A stretch of DNA of 64,000 bases from Hysterangium stoloniferum (lineage: Eukaryota; Basidiomycota; Agaricomycetes; Hysterangiales; Hysterangiaceae), in the NCBI GenBank assembly GCA_015178975.1, contig WHVD01000161.1, forward strand, positions 1-64,000. Reading direction: 5' to 3'. Position numbers and translations under genes: made by a program. Below, in pieces: positions 53,916-64,000 of the stretch; position 1 is the first letter of the stretch; each line of letters begins with the position of its first letter. Below the pieces are notes generated by a model that was given only the letters and a program-made list of their open reading frames with translations, did no database searches and was not told the origin of the DNA.

Positions 53916-54980
53916 AAGGAGCTGATAGGATGCAATATCACGAAGAAGCGCCGCTTGAGTGACTTGGTCATTGGTGAATCAAGTGAGATGGATGAAGTAA
54001 AAACACTTACGAACACAAACAGAACTTTTCCTCCATCAATTGTGAATGGCCAAGGCGGCTGATGAAGAGCGGATGGTTGTACAATGGATGACGAACGGGA
54101 AAAATCGAGATCATAAATAAATACCAATGTGGTCACTAGCCAATGAGCTTGTGCGCTATAAATGTTAATAGATGCCATATGAACCATAAGAGTGGATAGC
54201 TACATGTAAGAGTAAAGCATAGTAAGCATAGTGATCAAAATGACGAGGAAAAGAGGATACCAAAACAGTACCAGTCAAGAAGGGTTGGAGATAGTGGTTA
54301 ATGGAAAATAGATGCCTGGTTTTCTGACACAGATTTTAGTGTCCAGAGACCTTGGGATGGCTACGATTATCCAGTTTTTAACTGAAAACTTAGCGAAGGA
54401 GTATTGGGCATAAAATTTCTCATGATATTCTCATCAAGGAGAAATATATACACTCTCTAATTTACCTTACAGAGCGAAATCTTCAGCATTCCATGTTCAC
54501 TAAGGAGTCCAGTAAGGCCGCAATATGTATTGGATTGCATTAGTGTGCACCATGGCCGGAGGTATCCTCACACCTCTGCGGAATGATGAGGGAGTTCTCC
54601 TTCATGAGGTGGACCCAGAATAAAATCTCCTGTATAATATGCATATATACATTTGATTTCGATCCCGGGTATACGCTAAAAAGAAATTCGCCAGACTGCT
54701 GATCCGATCAAGATTAGATTATGATAATCAAAGGTTCAGTAAAGAGGGTGTAAAATTTCTTGCACTAACATATGAAATAAATTGCACGTGAGATTGGTTT
54801 GCCAAATTTCAATAAAATTGTTGGTCTTTATGTCCATGCCAGAAGGAAAATAATTAGCAGCACGACACCTAATGGTAAATGAGGGGAAGAAATGTTCGCT
54901 TAATTGGACGGAGAAAGAGCATTTCCGACCCATCCATTGTCCTCCAGTATCGACATGCAATGTGAGTTAGATAGGACCGA
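53916..54980. other. Non-coding region
   Basis: Beyond the duplication there is no recognised gene. Short ORFs (53645-54187 and 54736-54960 minus) show no domain or splice support. No repeat was noticed. Confidence 0.3.
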
Positions 54981-55044
54981 ATGACCAATGAACGGATTGG
55001 TGATGAGGAGTAAGACGTATTGAAACAGTTGAATAACTCTTGAC

Positions 55045-55215
55045 AAACACCCTGTGAGTGTGAGGAAAGTAAACACTTAATGTATTCAACTGTGAAATAA
55101 CTACATACCTGTGAGTGTGAGGAAAGTAAACACTAAGGAGACTTTCCCACACCCACAGCGGAGTATGCTACAGGGTGCTTACCTAAGCACCTACACATCA
55201 GTTACCTTACTAGGT
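55045..55215. repeat. Short direct repeat and two palindromes
   Basis: A 29-bp phrase beginning CCTGTGAGTGTGAGGAAAGT occurs at about 55050 and again 60 bases later. Just after lie GGTGCTTACCTAAGCACC (two 8-bp arms, about 55174-55191) and GTTACCTTACTAGGTAAC (7-bp arms, about 55201-55218). No gene context was found. Confidence 0.7.
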
Positions 55216-55419
55216 AACTCACTCAATACTGCACCTACAGTGCTGAGAAAAATACTACAAATATCAGAAAAATACAGGGAACATCATAGACTATGTAAGA
55301 GCTGTAATATCATACTCTAACAAGACGGAGTGCGAGTCACTTTTCAAATGTGAAAAGTATACGAAAACGTCGGGGCCGCGAAAATCAAGTAGATCTAAGT
55401 GTGCGAAAAAATCGATGAA

Positions 55420-55640
55420 AGTGTCATGACATTTTCATGCCATTATTTTAGCGGGTGGGGCCAGGTCCAATATAGTGGAGACTTTCTCTTGGTGAGTCAA
55501 GAAACCAAGTCGAGAGACTTTGTGTCCAAGCAGAAGGATGGAGTTGTACCTTATGTAACATTTCTTTGGGGAGCAACCATTCATAGAAGGTGAACACATA
55601 CTTCTCATCGTAGATCATGTGGCGTTGCAATGGGCCAGGT
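55420..55640 (-). pseudogene. Gypsy RT fragment
   Basis: Minus-strand frames read SPKKCYIRYNSILLLGHKVS then THQEKVSTILDLAPPAKI. This matches the end of the RT thumb in another basidiomycete gypsy group (pattern SPKKCxFGYxSLxLLGxKVSRxGLSTHxEKV). It is very short and frameshifted. Adjacent sequence to 55900 may belong to the same relic. Confidence 0.5.
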
Positions 55641-57000
55641 CATACAACAACACTAATCGTCAACTGGCCACATGGGGTGCAGTATACACTGTATACCCTG
55701 GTTTAGAGATCTTACATTGTGCAGGACAAGTCCACAGTAATGTTGATGAGGTCTAAATTCTTGATGACTTTCATATTTGTTATTTAATATTTTAGAGTTT
55801 ATGATGTCTAAATTATAGTATTCTGAGAGAGACTCAATTCTCCAGCAAAAATCATGACAGACATGGCGGACCACGAGACCGCTTTTTGTTGGAATTTGTG
55901 GTTCAGAACCCTAAGTACCCACATGTATCCATAATAGTCCCTATCCATGTCTGTGACTCTGTCCAGTATGCAGTCGTCTGAGTTCGGTTACTTCTGGTAA
56001 CCAGTCTGTGTCTGTGTCTGAGTGGTGGTCTATTTGTCCACTAGGGTCACTATTATGTGCCCCAATCCCCCTTTCATTTATCATTCTAACACTTTTTACA
56101 TTTTGAAGGTCCGATCCGAAGTTTTGCAACACCGGGAATAGGTAAATTCAGGTACGAGATCTGTCAGAAGGACCCACTGACTCGCTTACAAATCGTTATT
56201 AACCAATCGTATACCTACACATTGCAAATACTCTCTATTAGTTGCAAATACTCTCATGATACAAGAGCATCCGATGAGCAATAATACTGCATGCACAGCC
56301 ACAGTTAATAATAATAAAACATGTAAGACAGTTGCAGGGCTCTCAGCACTGAGCATTTCTTTCCTCAATGTTAGGCATGTCACCATTGATATACCTCTTT
56401 ATAACCACCCAACTTATCATCTTACCATATCGTACTTTGTGTTGTGTGTGCACAAGTCCTTTCAATTTCCTCTGCATTCGCCAGTGCATCCAGAACCAGT
56501 CCTAGATGATGATTTTGCAGAGTGGTTAGAGAAAATGGGGTACATCAGGAAAATGGGGATGGGTGCTAATGTGTACAGTACCGTCTAGACCAACAAGGTC
56601 TTGTACAGACAGTATAGACAGTCCACGTAGTATGCGAATATCGGCTACCAGCTCAGGTTTGCCTAGCGGGCACCTCCATAGACATTAGGAAAACGGAGAT
56701 GGGCAAGACTGACAAGGTCTTGTACAGACAGTATAGACAGTCCACGTAGTACGCGAATATTGGCTACCAGCTCGATACACTTAGTGGGGCATAGCCATAT
56801 GCTAGTAGCTAGTCCAGACAGTCTTGGATAGTCTAAGTAGTACTATGATGTATATGCAGTACAGTACAGTACATTTATTGTAATAATAGGTAGTACTTAA
56901 TCACTCCCCATGGTTAAAAGTGGGTAGTCAGAAAAACTACTAATCAGCTCATACTACACTAAGTAGTATAGTACTCTGCCAAACCTGTGCCTTTCAAGAA
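55641..57000. other. Region without recognised genes; 63-bp direct repeat
   Basis: A phrase starting ACAAGGTCTTGTACAGACAG occurs at 56591-56654 and again at 56709-56772 with few differences. A 110-codon plus ORF (56256-56588) ending just before the first copy has no recognised domain. Otherwise nothing was seen. Confidence 0.4.
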
Positions 57001-57151
57001 AACCCCTTTCACCCTGATCCCAGCTGATGTCAAACTTCATAATTCCTATCCCTCACTGGCAGGCTTGTGACCCAACTTCCGGGTCATGGGGACTTTTTCA
57101 AGAAGTAAGCAATATTATTATATAATCAAGTACATGCTAATTACTCCTCAG

Positions 57152-57671
57152 ATGCAAAATAAAACAGATCTGGCAGACTCAAAGCAGACTCTTGGACTTG
57201 GATTTTCTGGAGATGGACATATTCTTTCTGCTTATAGAAAAGATGGAATTGGTACGTTTATATGATGCTCTAATATAAACAAGGGATTAAGACTTCATTT
57301 TTATAGATGTTCTTACTTTAGAGTCTGAACTGTATTACCCAATGGGTTCTGGCAAGCCACCTGATAATTCTAAGAGGCCCCCCTATGTCCTGCTGCTTGA
57401 TCTCTTTTGTGATGTGGAAAAAGATACTTTGTATAAAGCATTTGGGAAATATGGGAAAGTTATCTCCTTGAAGGTGAATTATAATTCCCAGGTACAGGAC
57501 AATTTGATTCAAATATAATTGTTTTCATTCTGAGTGATATAATAGGTTGATTTATTGTATGGACATATGATTGTATCTTCAGAGGCTATGGCTCATGACT
57601 GTGTCAAGTACATACATGGACAGGTTTGTCACCAATTCATCTACCACCTGCATCCAACTGAATGGCACATA
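57152..57671 (+). CDS. RRM-type RNA-binding protein fragment, three exons
   Basis: Exons 57152-57251, 57307-57491 and 57546-57623 (possibly read through to TAG 57669-57671) are joined by two 55- and 54-nt GT-AG introns that keep the frame. The protein contains PPYVLLLDLFCDVEKDTLYK, AFGKYGKVISLKVNYNSQ and VDLLYGHMIVSSEAMAHDCV. The beta-alpha-beta pattern and the LLLDL (RNP2-like) stretch fit an RRM; RNP1 is weak (LYGHMIV). An AG precedes the ATG at 57152, so an upstream exon ending at GTAAGC (57105) is possible. It lies tail-to-tail with the transposase at 57714. It may be a partial gene. Confidence 0.5.
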
Positions 57672-57713
57672 TAGAGCCTGAGACCTGGTGGTGGAAGAAT
57701 AAAAATAAAAATA

Positions 57714-60377
57714 CTAGACTCTTATGAGTTTTTTGGACACAATGGAATGCATAAAGTCATATACATTAACAAACCTACTAAAGTGACCAGATGTTAAGGC
57801 ATTTTGATTTAGCTGTTGAGTTGTAATGTCTTTATTTTTGAGTCTGATAAGATACTTCTTCAACTCCATTTCAAATTGTGGTATAGAATAATCATCAATA
57901 ACCTTTTGAATAGGCACTTGTGAAAAAGGTGGCCGTTTAGCAATGGCATGAGATGATTTAGTTTGCAGTGCATGGAGTTTTGGCTTGAACCTTACAACAC
58001 TCAGTTGATTACTTTGTGGTAACCTTTCTTCCTCACTCTCAGCTATATTGACATTGATTTCACAAATTTCCTCATTTGATGTGTCTGAACTAGTTTGCAG
58101 TAGGTTTCCTGTCCAATCATTATTTAGCCACCAAAGATACAAACTGTGCTGTTGAATTTTGTCCTGTCTGGTGAGCCAAGTGATCATTTGAGTTATATAG
58201 TCTTTGTGATTTGTGTGCTCAAATGCTGACTTGACAAGGTCAATGTGATACTGTTCAGAAATCTCTGTACTATAATTATTAGTAGCACCAACCCAGCGTA
58301 TGTGTTCTGGATAGTGCTTCCGACAATGTTTCTTTGGAATAGCCCAATGATCATCACCTCTTTTCAAGGTACGACCACCCTCTGTGACAAATGCTTCTCG
58401 ATGTAAATCATAGATCTCATCAAATTCTGTAAGCCTTTGCAAGTCTGCCTCTGTGAGATGTGTCCACTGAGCAGTGAAAATAAAGTCCAATTCATCCCTG
58501 ACAGCTTGAACAATTTCATTGCTTGTAGCACAATAAATTGCAGGAAGAAAAGATCTTTCAAGATCTTTCCATTCCTATCCTGACCATTGTGAAATTTTTG
58601 ATATTCCTGAGCTAAAGTGCCTGTACCCATGCTCCTTTGGTAGCCGACAGAAGCGTTTGTCAAGTTCAAAATCACCAATGATGTTCCTACACCATTTAGC
58701 TGTGTGATCATAGAAAGCTTTATGCAATCCATGCAAAACATCATTGCAGATAACTTTACAAATATCTGTGTGTGGGAGATCTTCCCAGAATGGATACTCC
58801 ACCCCACTTAATTGAGCTTCCTTAGCTGCAGTAATAAAAGCCCATGTATCAGCATTGACCCCAACATGCCTACAAACTGCACATATCTCCTCCAAAATAC
58901 TATGAGCTGTCCGTGGTGAGCAAATATGAAGTTCTCCTAAGTTCTTGGTTTCAGCAAGGCAGGTTGTACATGAGTTTTTCCCAAGACATGCAATTAGTGT
59001 TTGCTCCTCTTTATCAGCCAAATACAGTACAAGGAATATTTGGTGTTCTCGTAAAAGTCCTTTGGGATCCAGGATCCAAACAGGAATTTTTCCTGCATGT
59101 CTCAGTGGCTCCACAACTATTTTCATGCATGTGTGAAAAAGGCATGCTTGCAACCTTCCTGGAAATTGATTGTCTTTTGTTTTTGTGGGAAATTCAGTTT
59201 TGCCAAATTTGCAAACTGGGATAAATCCCACAAGCATGAAAGCAAGCTTGCTTGGTTGTTTTCGAACAGTTGAATCTATATGCCCACTAGAAGCATAAAT
59301 TGGATGAACTTTGCCATCACCAGAAAAGTTTGTTACATGTGTGGCATCAGATGCCAAAATAGCAGGAAGTACTGTAACACCTGGTGGTACCTTTGTTTGC
59401 AGTTCCAGCCAGGCATCTCCAGTGTAGATATCACCATAAACACGACCAGCATCAGATAGCTCTTCATTTGAGTACCAAAGGATAGGTTCATAATTCATAG
59501 CATCCTCAAATGCTGGATTCTGTTCCAGGTAACTCAAACATTCAACTAGATCACGATAGTATAAAATCTGTGGTTCATTGGGAGCTTCAGGTAAAACCAC
59601 CTCCTTTGAATGCCATTCTGGACCTGCTTGCAAAAATTCATCAATACATTTCCACATCTCTTGAGCTGTCTTGAAACTTGGCTGGTGTTCCATTTCACTG
59701 ATCTGACAAGTAGGTTAGTACTGAAGCAATATAACAAGCAACTAATATACCCATTTAGTTTTTAAAAAGGCATCAATCTGAGCATTTGAAATTCCACAAG
59801 TTCCAAGCCATTCAACCAGACTCCACTCAGCCTCATCTGCAAATGGGAATGCAGGTAAATCGGGGGTGGTGGTTGTTCGATGAAGCTTTTGGAAAACAGT
59901 CTCACAAGTACCATGGACTGTGGATGCATCTGGAAATGGTCTTGCCTCAAATATATCCATACCTTTAGTGTTGGAAGTAGAACTCTGTCTAATAGGAGGT
60001 AGTTCATTTGGATAGAGTTCAACAGAGGGCTCTTGTGGCAGTTCCAAATAGAAGGTATTGACATCCTTGTCCTGAATATCTATGTCCATGAACTTGTTTG
60101 GTGAGTAGAAACGAGGCCTTTTAGCTGGGCCTTTGTCTGGTGTCTTTGGACTATCATGAGGTACATTAAACTGTCTCTGCTCTATCTCTGATGAGTTTGG
60201 GTCAGAATTCCATCTAGCTTTGATCAACAGAAGGGATGCATAATATTTCTCCTGTTGCTGTTTGTACAGTTCACCACATGCTTTTGATTGAGCATAATGA
60301 CCCTTCAGTCTTGCAAAAAAACTGCTGCAAAATTTACATAGCTGAGTTGCATTTGTAGTGGGTATCTTTGGGGCCAT
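57714..60377 (-). pseudogene. Plavaka-type transposase, one in-frame stop
   Basis: Exon 1 (59751-60377) starts MAPKIPTTNATQLCKFC with a zinc-finger-like CX2C...H...C. Intron 59703-59750 (48 nt) joins K-W to ISEMEHQPSFK. Exon 2 carries the family signatures LPAILASDATHVTNFSGDGK, VHPIYASSGHIDSTVRKQPS, LVGFIPVCKF, CLGKNSCTTCLAE, HGYRHFSSGISKISQWSG and FIFTAQWTHLTEADLQRL. These match the agaricomycete Plavaka group of cut-and-paste transposases. Total length is about 870 residues with a full domain order. A TAG at 58575-58577 is the only break (SG-stop-EWKDLERSFLP); it is one base from CAG or AAG. The element was therefore recently active or is trans-complemented. Confidence 0.85.
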
Positions 60378-60417
60378 TATGCTAAAGATGTTGTGGATGC
60401 CTTGAGAAAGTGTCAGC

Positions 60418-61430
60418 ACCAAGAAAAGAGGGGGAGAGGGAGAGAAATAAGTCAAATAAACCTAAAATAATCTAAAAAGTGAAAAAGGTTATGAATAAAT
60501 TTCAACAGTATAAAAGTACCATAAATGCACCTGAGATGGTTATATGCCCTTCAGGTAGTGTATTAGAGCACAGGAAATTGCAGGAAGCAGGCAAACTCTG
60601 ACTGCAAATGCATTTTTCAATTATCAAGAGTAAAATGTAAATTAAATTAAATACAGAATACAACACACCTTTTATGTGGCCTTCAGAGCTCATAAATATT
60701 GCAAAGAGAAGCCTCCTACAATGTAGGGAAGAAGAGAGAACAGACAAAAAGAGAGGTAAAGGGAGAGAAACAAGGCAAATCTAAAATAAAATAGTTCCAA
60801 ACAGCAAAAAGAAAAAATGTGAATAATTTTCCAATAGTATAAAGGCATTAAAAGAAGGTACCTAAAACTGTTATATAGCCTTACAGCAGTGTATTTCCAG
60901 AGTAAGAGCACAAATATCACTGGGGACAGACAAATTCTTCTTTCAAATGAATTTCTTTAATCATTAAAAAATGAAAGTAAATTAAATTAAATACATACAG
61001 GATCCAATACCCCCTTTATATGGTGTTCAGAGCCATAAAGAGGAGCCCCCTATACTGTGGGGAGGAGAAGGCCTGGGGAGGGAGAAGAAACAGACAAAGA
61101 GGGAGACAGAGGGAGAGACACAAAGCAAATAAGTCTAAAATAGTTCCAAAAAGCAAAAGAAAAACAAATGAACAACTTATAACAGAATAAGGGCACTAAA
61201 AATGCACCTGAAACTGCTCTATCTCCTTTGGGCAGTGTATTCCCAGATTTAGAGCACAGAAAGTCCACGAAGAGGTCAATTCTGACTGAAAATGAATTAT
61301 TAATTATTAAAACGGAAAATTAAATAGAATTAAATAGAGGCTCTCACACACCTTTATGTGAGCCTTTAGGGCTCAGAAATATTGCTAATATAACCCCCCT
61401 ATAATGTGGGGAGGAGAGGGCTCAGGGTGG
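60418..61430 (-). repeat. Three degenerate 300-350 bp repeats upstream of the transposase
   Basis: Starting near 60418, 60727 and 61070, each unit contains in order: a GGGAGAGA-rich stretch, AAGTCTAAAATAGTTCC-like words, a CACCTGAAACTG/ACCTAAAACTG phrase, GCAGTGTATT, an AAATTAAATAGAATTAAAT-like AT run, and CCTTTATGTG...TTCAGAGC ending near an AATGTGGGGAGGAG word. They lie just 5' of the transposase and could be subterminal repeats of the element. Confidence 0.7.
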
Positions 61431-61665
61431 GAGAGGTGGCAGGAGAGAAGGATAGCGGCCTTGAGGCATCCTGCAGGCTTCCCAAGAGTGTGGGAAGTCC
61501 TTACATAAGTTTTCCCCGTATTACACTTGACACCACATCCATTCAGGAACATATCAATCCATCACTCATACTATCAATCTGATCACTATATATACTCTTA
61601 GCCCCTTTGATAAGGTAAGTATCATAATATCTAATATCTTTTCTGACTCAAAAATCTCTTTTAGT
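61431..61665. other. Spacer between the repeats and the DUF6532-like gene
   Basis: It contains the inverted arms CTTCCCA/TGGGAAG (about 61477-61496) and TATATACTC near 61588. Nothing else was recognised. The gene starts at 61666. Confidence 0.3.
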
Positions 61666-63971
61666 ATGAATTTCAGTACAAGTACAAATTTTGACTTCGC
61701 TCCATTTCCTGGGATTCCTGAAGATTTTGACCAGCTTGAAATCCATTCAGATATTATAGACAATGGTAACACAAATGCAGACACTGACAACTGTGCAGAG
61801 CAGGTGTTCAGTGAAAGCTATGCTATGGTGGTGCCTGCAACTCGAATGGATTCATAGCACCAGCAGGTAGTGTTGGCACAGCAGAATTCTATCAGGCGCA
61901 ATCCCGGATCACATCACAGCCTGTCAGGGCTTACACAGAAAACCCTGGACCATTGCTACCTATGTGCCAATGCTTACAAGAAAATGGAGTGAATAATAGA
62001 AGGGATAATCAGGTGCGCAATTATATTTTTAGTTTTTTTTATTTTTAGTACTAATTATTGTGTTATTTCCTACAGGCCCCCACTTTCCCTGTTTTGCCTG
62101 GGCTCGAAAATTCACCACCTATTAATCCTACTGGTAGCGCTTCACAGCCACAAAAGAACAGTGGACATGCATTGGTATCATCTCTCCATGCACAAAGGGA
62201 CATCCAGCCCAGGCAGCAAAGAGTTCCCATGGCACGTCCTGCTCCTTATACTATACCACTGGTTCACAGGGCACATTCCCTAGATGTCTCTGCACTGCCC
62301 ACATTGACCAACCACCCACACTACCTCAATGTACCTGCATGCACATCAACCAAGCACACACAACCTCCCCACCTACAGGCACACACTGCCCCATCCATTA
62401 CAAATACACAAACACATATCCACACATCCTCATCCCCTACTTCAACCTCGTTGGTGACCGATCGTGAAGATTTCCAAAAAGAGTCCAAGACACTTCAGTG
62501 GGATGGCCATACATTTGCATCTGGTGATCGAGAGGCTAAAGCAGTGATTGGTGCAGCTGACGCTCTTTTTAAACTGTCACTACTGATGGAATATATGTTT
62601 CCGGAGGTTCACAACAATATATTACAAAAAGCAGCTAGTGATGCTTGGTTTACCGGCCACCTAAACATCAAAAGAGAAGTCATGATTCCTTTGGATAGTA
62701 ATATTATAAGCTATGTAATATTCTCATTCTTATTTTTATTATTATCTCACACAGTCCTTTGTAGCTTTGTGGAAATGCTTGTAGTCACCGCAACACCCTT
62801 GCAAAAGGAGTCAGGGATGACATCATTGGAACATTCAATCTGCATGAGCATAAGGAGCTCAATGTCCATCTTAATGTCATTCAAACATTGTCCTCCAATG
62901 CCGTTTTTATTTATGAAAAGGTAAGACTTACAAATGAAAGATGGCAGAAGTTATCACCTCAAGGTGTAAGTTTTTCTTTTCTATGACCATTTTTAACCTT
63001 ATTTATTTCTTTGATAATACTATAGAAACCAATGTGCAGTGGCGAATGGCACCATCCTTGCATCAAAAAGGCCATGATGCACATCATGTTCAAAAATAGA
63101 AATTCACACGGCATGCAGCATCCTGATATTTTTCAGTCCATGCCTCTTGAAACCATTGCCTTTTGCTGCATTGTGGTAAGTCATTGACTAGGCTCAATAT
63201 TCCTCATACTAACAAAATGATAGATTAAGCATGCCCTAGACTATGAGGCGTCTCATGTGGAGTCACTCATACTAGGCCGTGCTACAGACAATACCTCTTT
63301 TGCTTTTGATGGCCGTGTTTATGACCAAAGCTATCGTGCATACATGAAATCCCTTCAAAAATTCCAAAGAAATCACTACAGCTACTGCTCAACACTTCAA
63401 GAGAAGCTATGGATTGCAGGAAGGTAATGTATCTTATTCTTGCACTATTTGACACTTTACTGAACACATCTACAGCAACAAATTGAATCTATCCTTGCAG
63501 AATGACCACAGCATTGAGGACAATATCGTCTTTGGAGAAGGAATGGACCTGGCTGAGTATGAGATGTTGATTGCAGCAGAGCTAGCAGAAACAGCGTGTC
63601 CAGAGATGACAACAGCTGATACAAATACGGTGCGAACATCCTCTCACACATTTCTTTGAATCAAGCTAAATTTTCTTATAATTTTCTAGACGTCCTTCAC
63701 AGACATAGGTAGCAGCGAAGGTCACACATATGCGAATTCTCACCTCACTCCATCATTTGAATCAGACAATGTGGTAGTGGCAAGTTGCACTAATATCCCA
63801 TCTCCAACTCTCACTATGCCATCTCCAACTCTCACTACGCCATCTCCAACTCTCACTACGCCATCTCCAACTCTCAATATCCCATCTCTGACTCCCAATA
63901 CACCAGCTGCGACTCTTGATATCCCATCTCAGACTCTCTGGAATCTGCCAGAACCCCATCTCCCACTCTGA
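61666..63971 (+). CDS. DUF6532-like protein, multi-exon
   Basis: Exons: 61666-61810, 61858-62012, 62076-62714, 62755-62965, 63026-63175, 63224-63423, about 63476-63630 and about 63691-63971, with GT-AG introns of about 40-63 nt. The N-terminal 200 residues are proline/serine/threonine-rich. The conserved part runs AVIGAADALFKLSLLMEYMF, RDDIIGTFNLHEHKELNVHL, EWHHPCIKKAMMHIMF, PLETIAFCCIV, HALDYEAS and FAFDGRVYDQSYRAYMKSLQ, the pattern I associate with basidiomycete DUF6532 proteins of unknown function. The tail has (PSPTLT)n repeats. In exon 4 the reading frame breaks at WKCL-stop near 62782 and resumes one base shifted at RNTLAKGV. This is either a small lesion or an intron I cannot place. 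Repeated co-location with transposons is plausible, and this copy lies next to a Plavaka transposase. Confidence 0.65.
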
Positions 63972-64000
63972 CTCGGACACTACATCCATTGGTACCTCAG

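Overview
The window looks like a gene-poor, repeat-rich piece of an Agaricomycete-type basidiomycete genome. The evidence is gene and element families typical of that group: a Plavaka-type transposase, a DUF6532-like gene, a chromodomain Ty3/gypsy element, Tad-like LINE 3' ends, a fungal Zn2Cys6-like ORF, and short GT-AG introns of about 45-60 bases. There are no rRNA genes, bacterial operons or CRISPR arrays. All calls come from reading the sequence; no database search was run.

Layout. 1-23 kb is a nest of retrotransposons. Gypsy element A (minus) is inserted in the gag of chromovirus B (plus). B's 3' LTR abuts copia fragment C1, which is fused to a second copia, C2. C2 has itself been hit by three solo LTRs and a MITE-like element. 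B carries an intron-containing antisense gene with a Zn2Cys6-like cysteine pattern, and a 411-bp TRIM element whose LTRs contain a tRNA-like sequence has landed in that gene. A LINE 3' end lies at 23.1-23.84 kb. 23.84-29.2 kb and 49.7-53.9 kb are the arms of an old inverted segmental duplication carrying at least two paralogous protein-coding relics. Between the arms lie a copia gag/LTR remnant, a P-loop GTPase gene (31.8-33.1 kb), a remarkable 5.8-kb array (33.2-39.0 kb), a decayed Tc1-like element, a decayed gypsy F, a solo LTR with an expanded minisatellite, and an 18/19-bp tandem repeat. The right end holds an RRM-type gene fragment, a Plavaka transposase with one in-frame stop, three degenerate repeats beside it, and a multi-exon DUF6532-like gene.

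The most unusual feature is at 33.2-39.0 kb. About 85 consecutive units each read 3' splice site (AG), three nucleotides, 5' splice site (mostly GTGAGT or GTAAGT), spaced about 56-89 bp, which is the size of introns in this genome. The first 22 units have mutually unrelated intron-like spacers yet keep the AG-NNN-GT layout. The remaining 63 share a roughly 68-bp intron-like spacer but carry different triplets. Read as one-codon exons in the phase left by the upstream GTPase gene, they give one open frame with a single TGA. This would be a gene segment made of about 85 one-codon microexons, or a recursive-splicing ladder. It directly follows the GTPase exons and is followed by further exon-like sequence. 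Transcript data are needed to decide.
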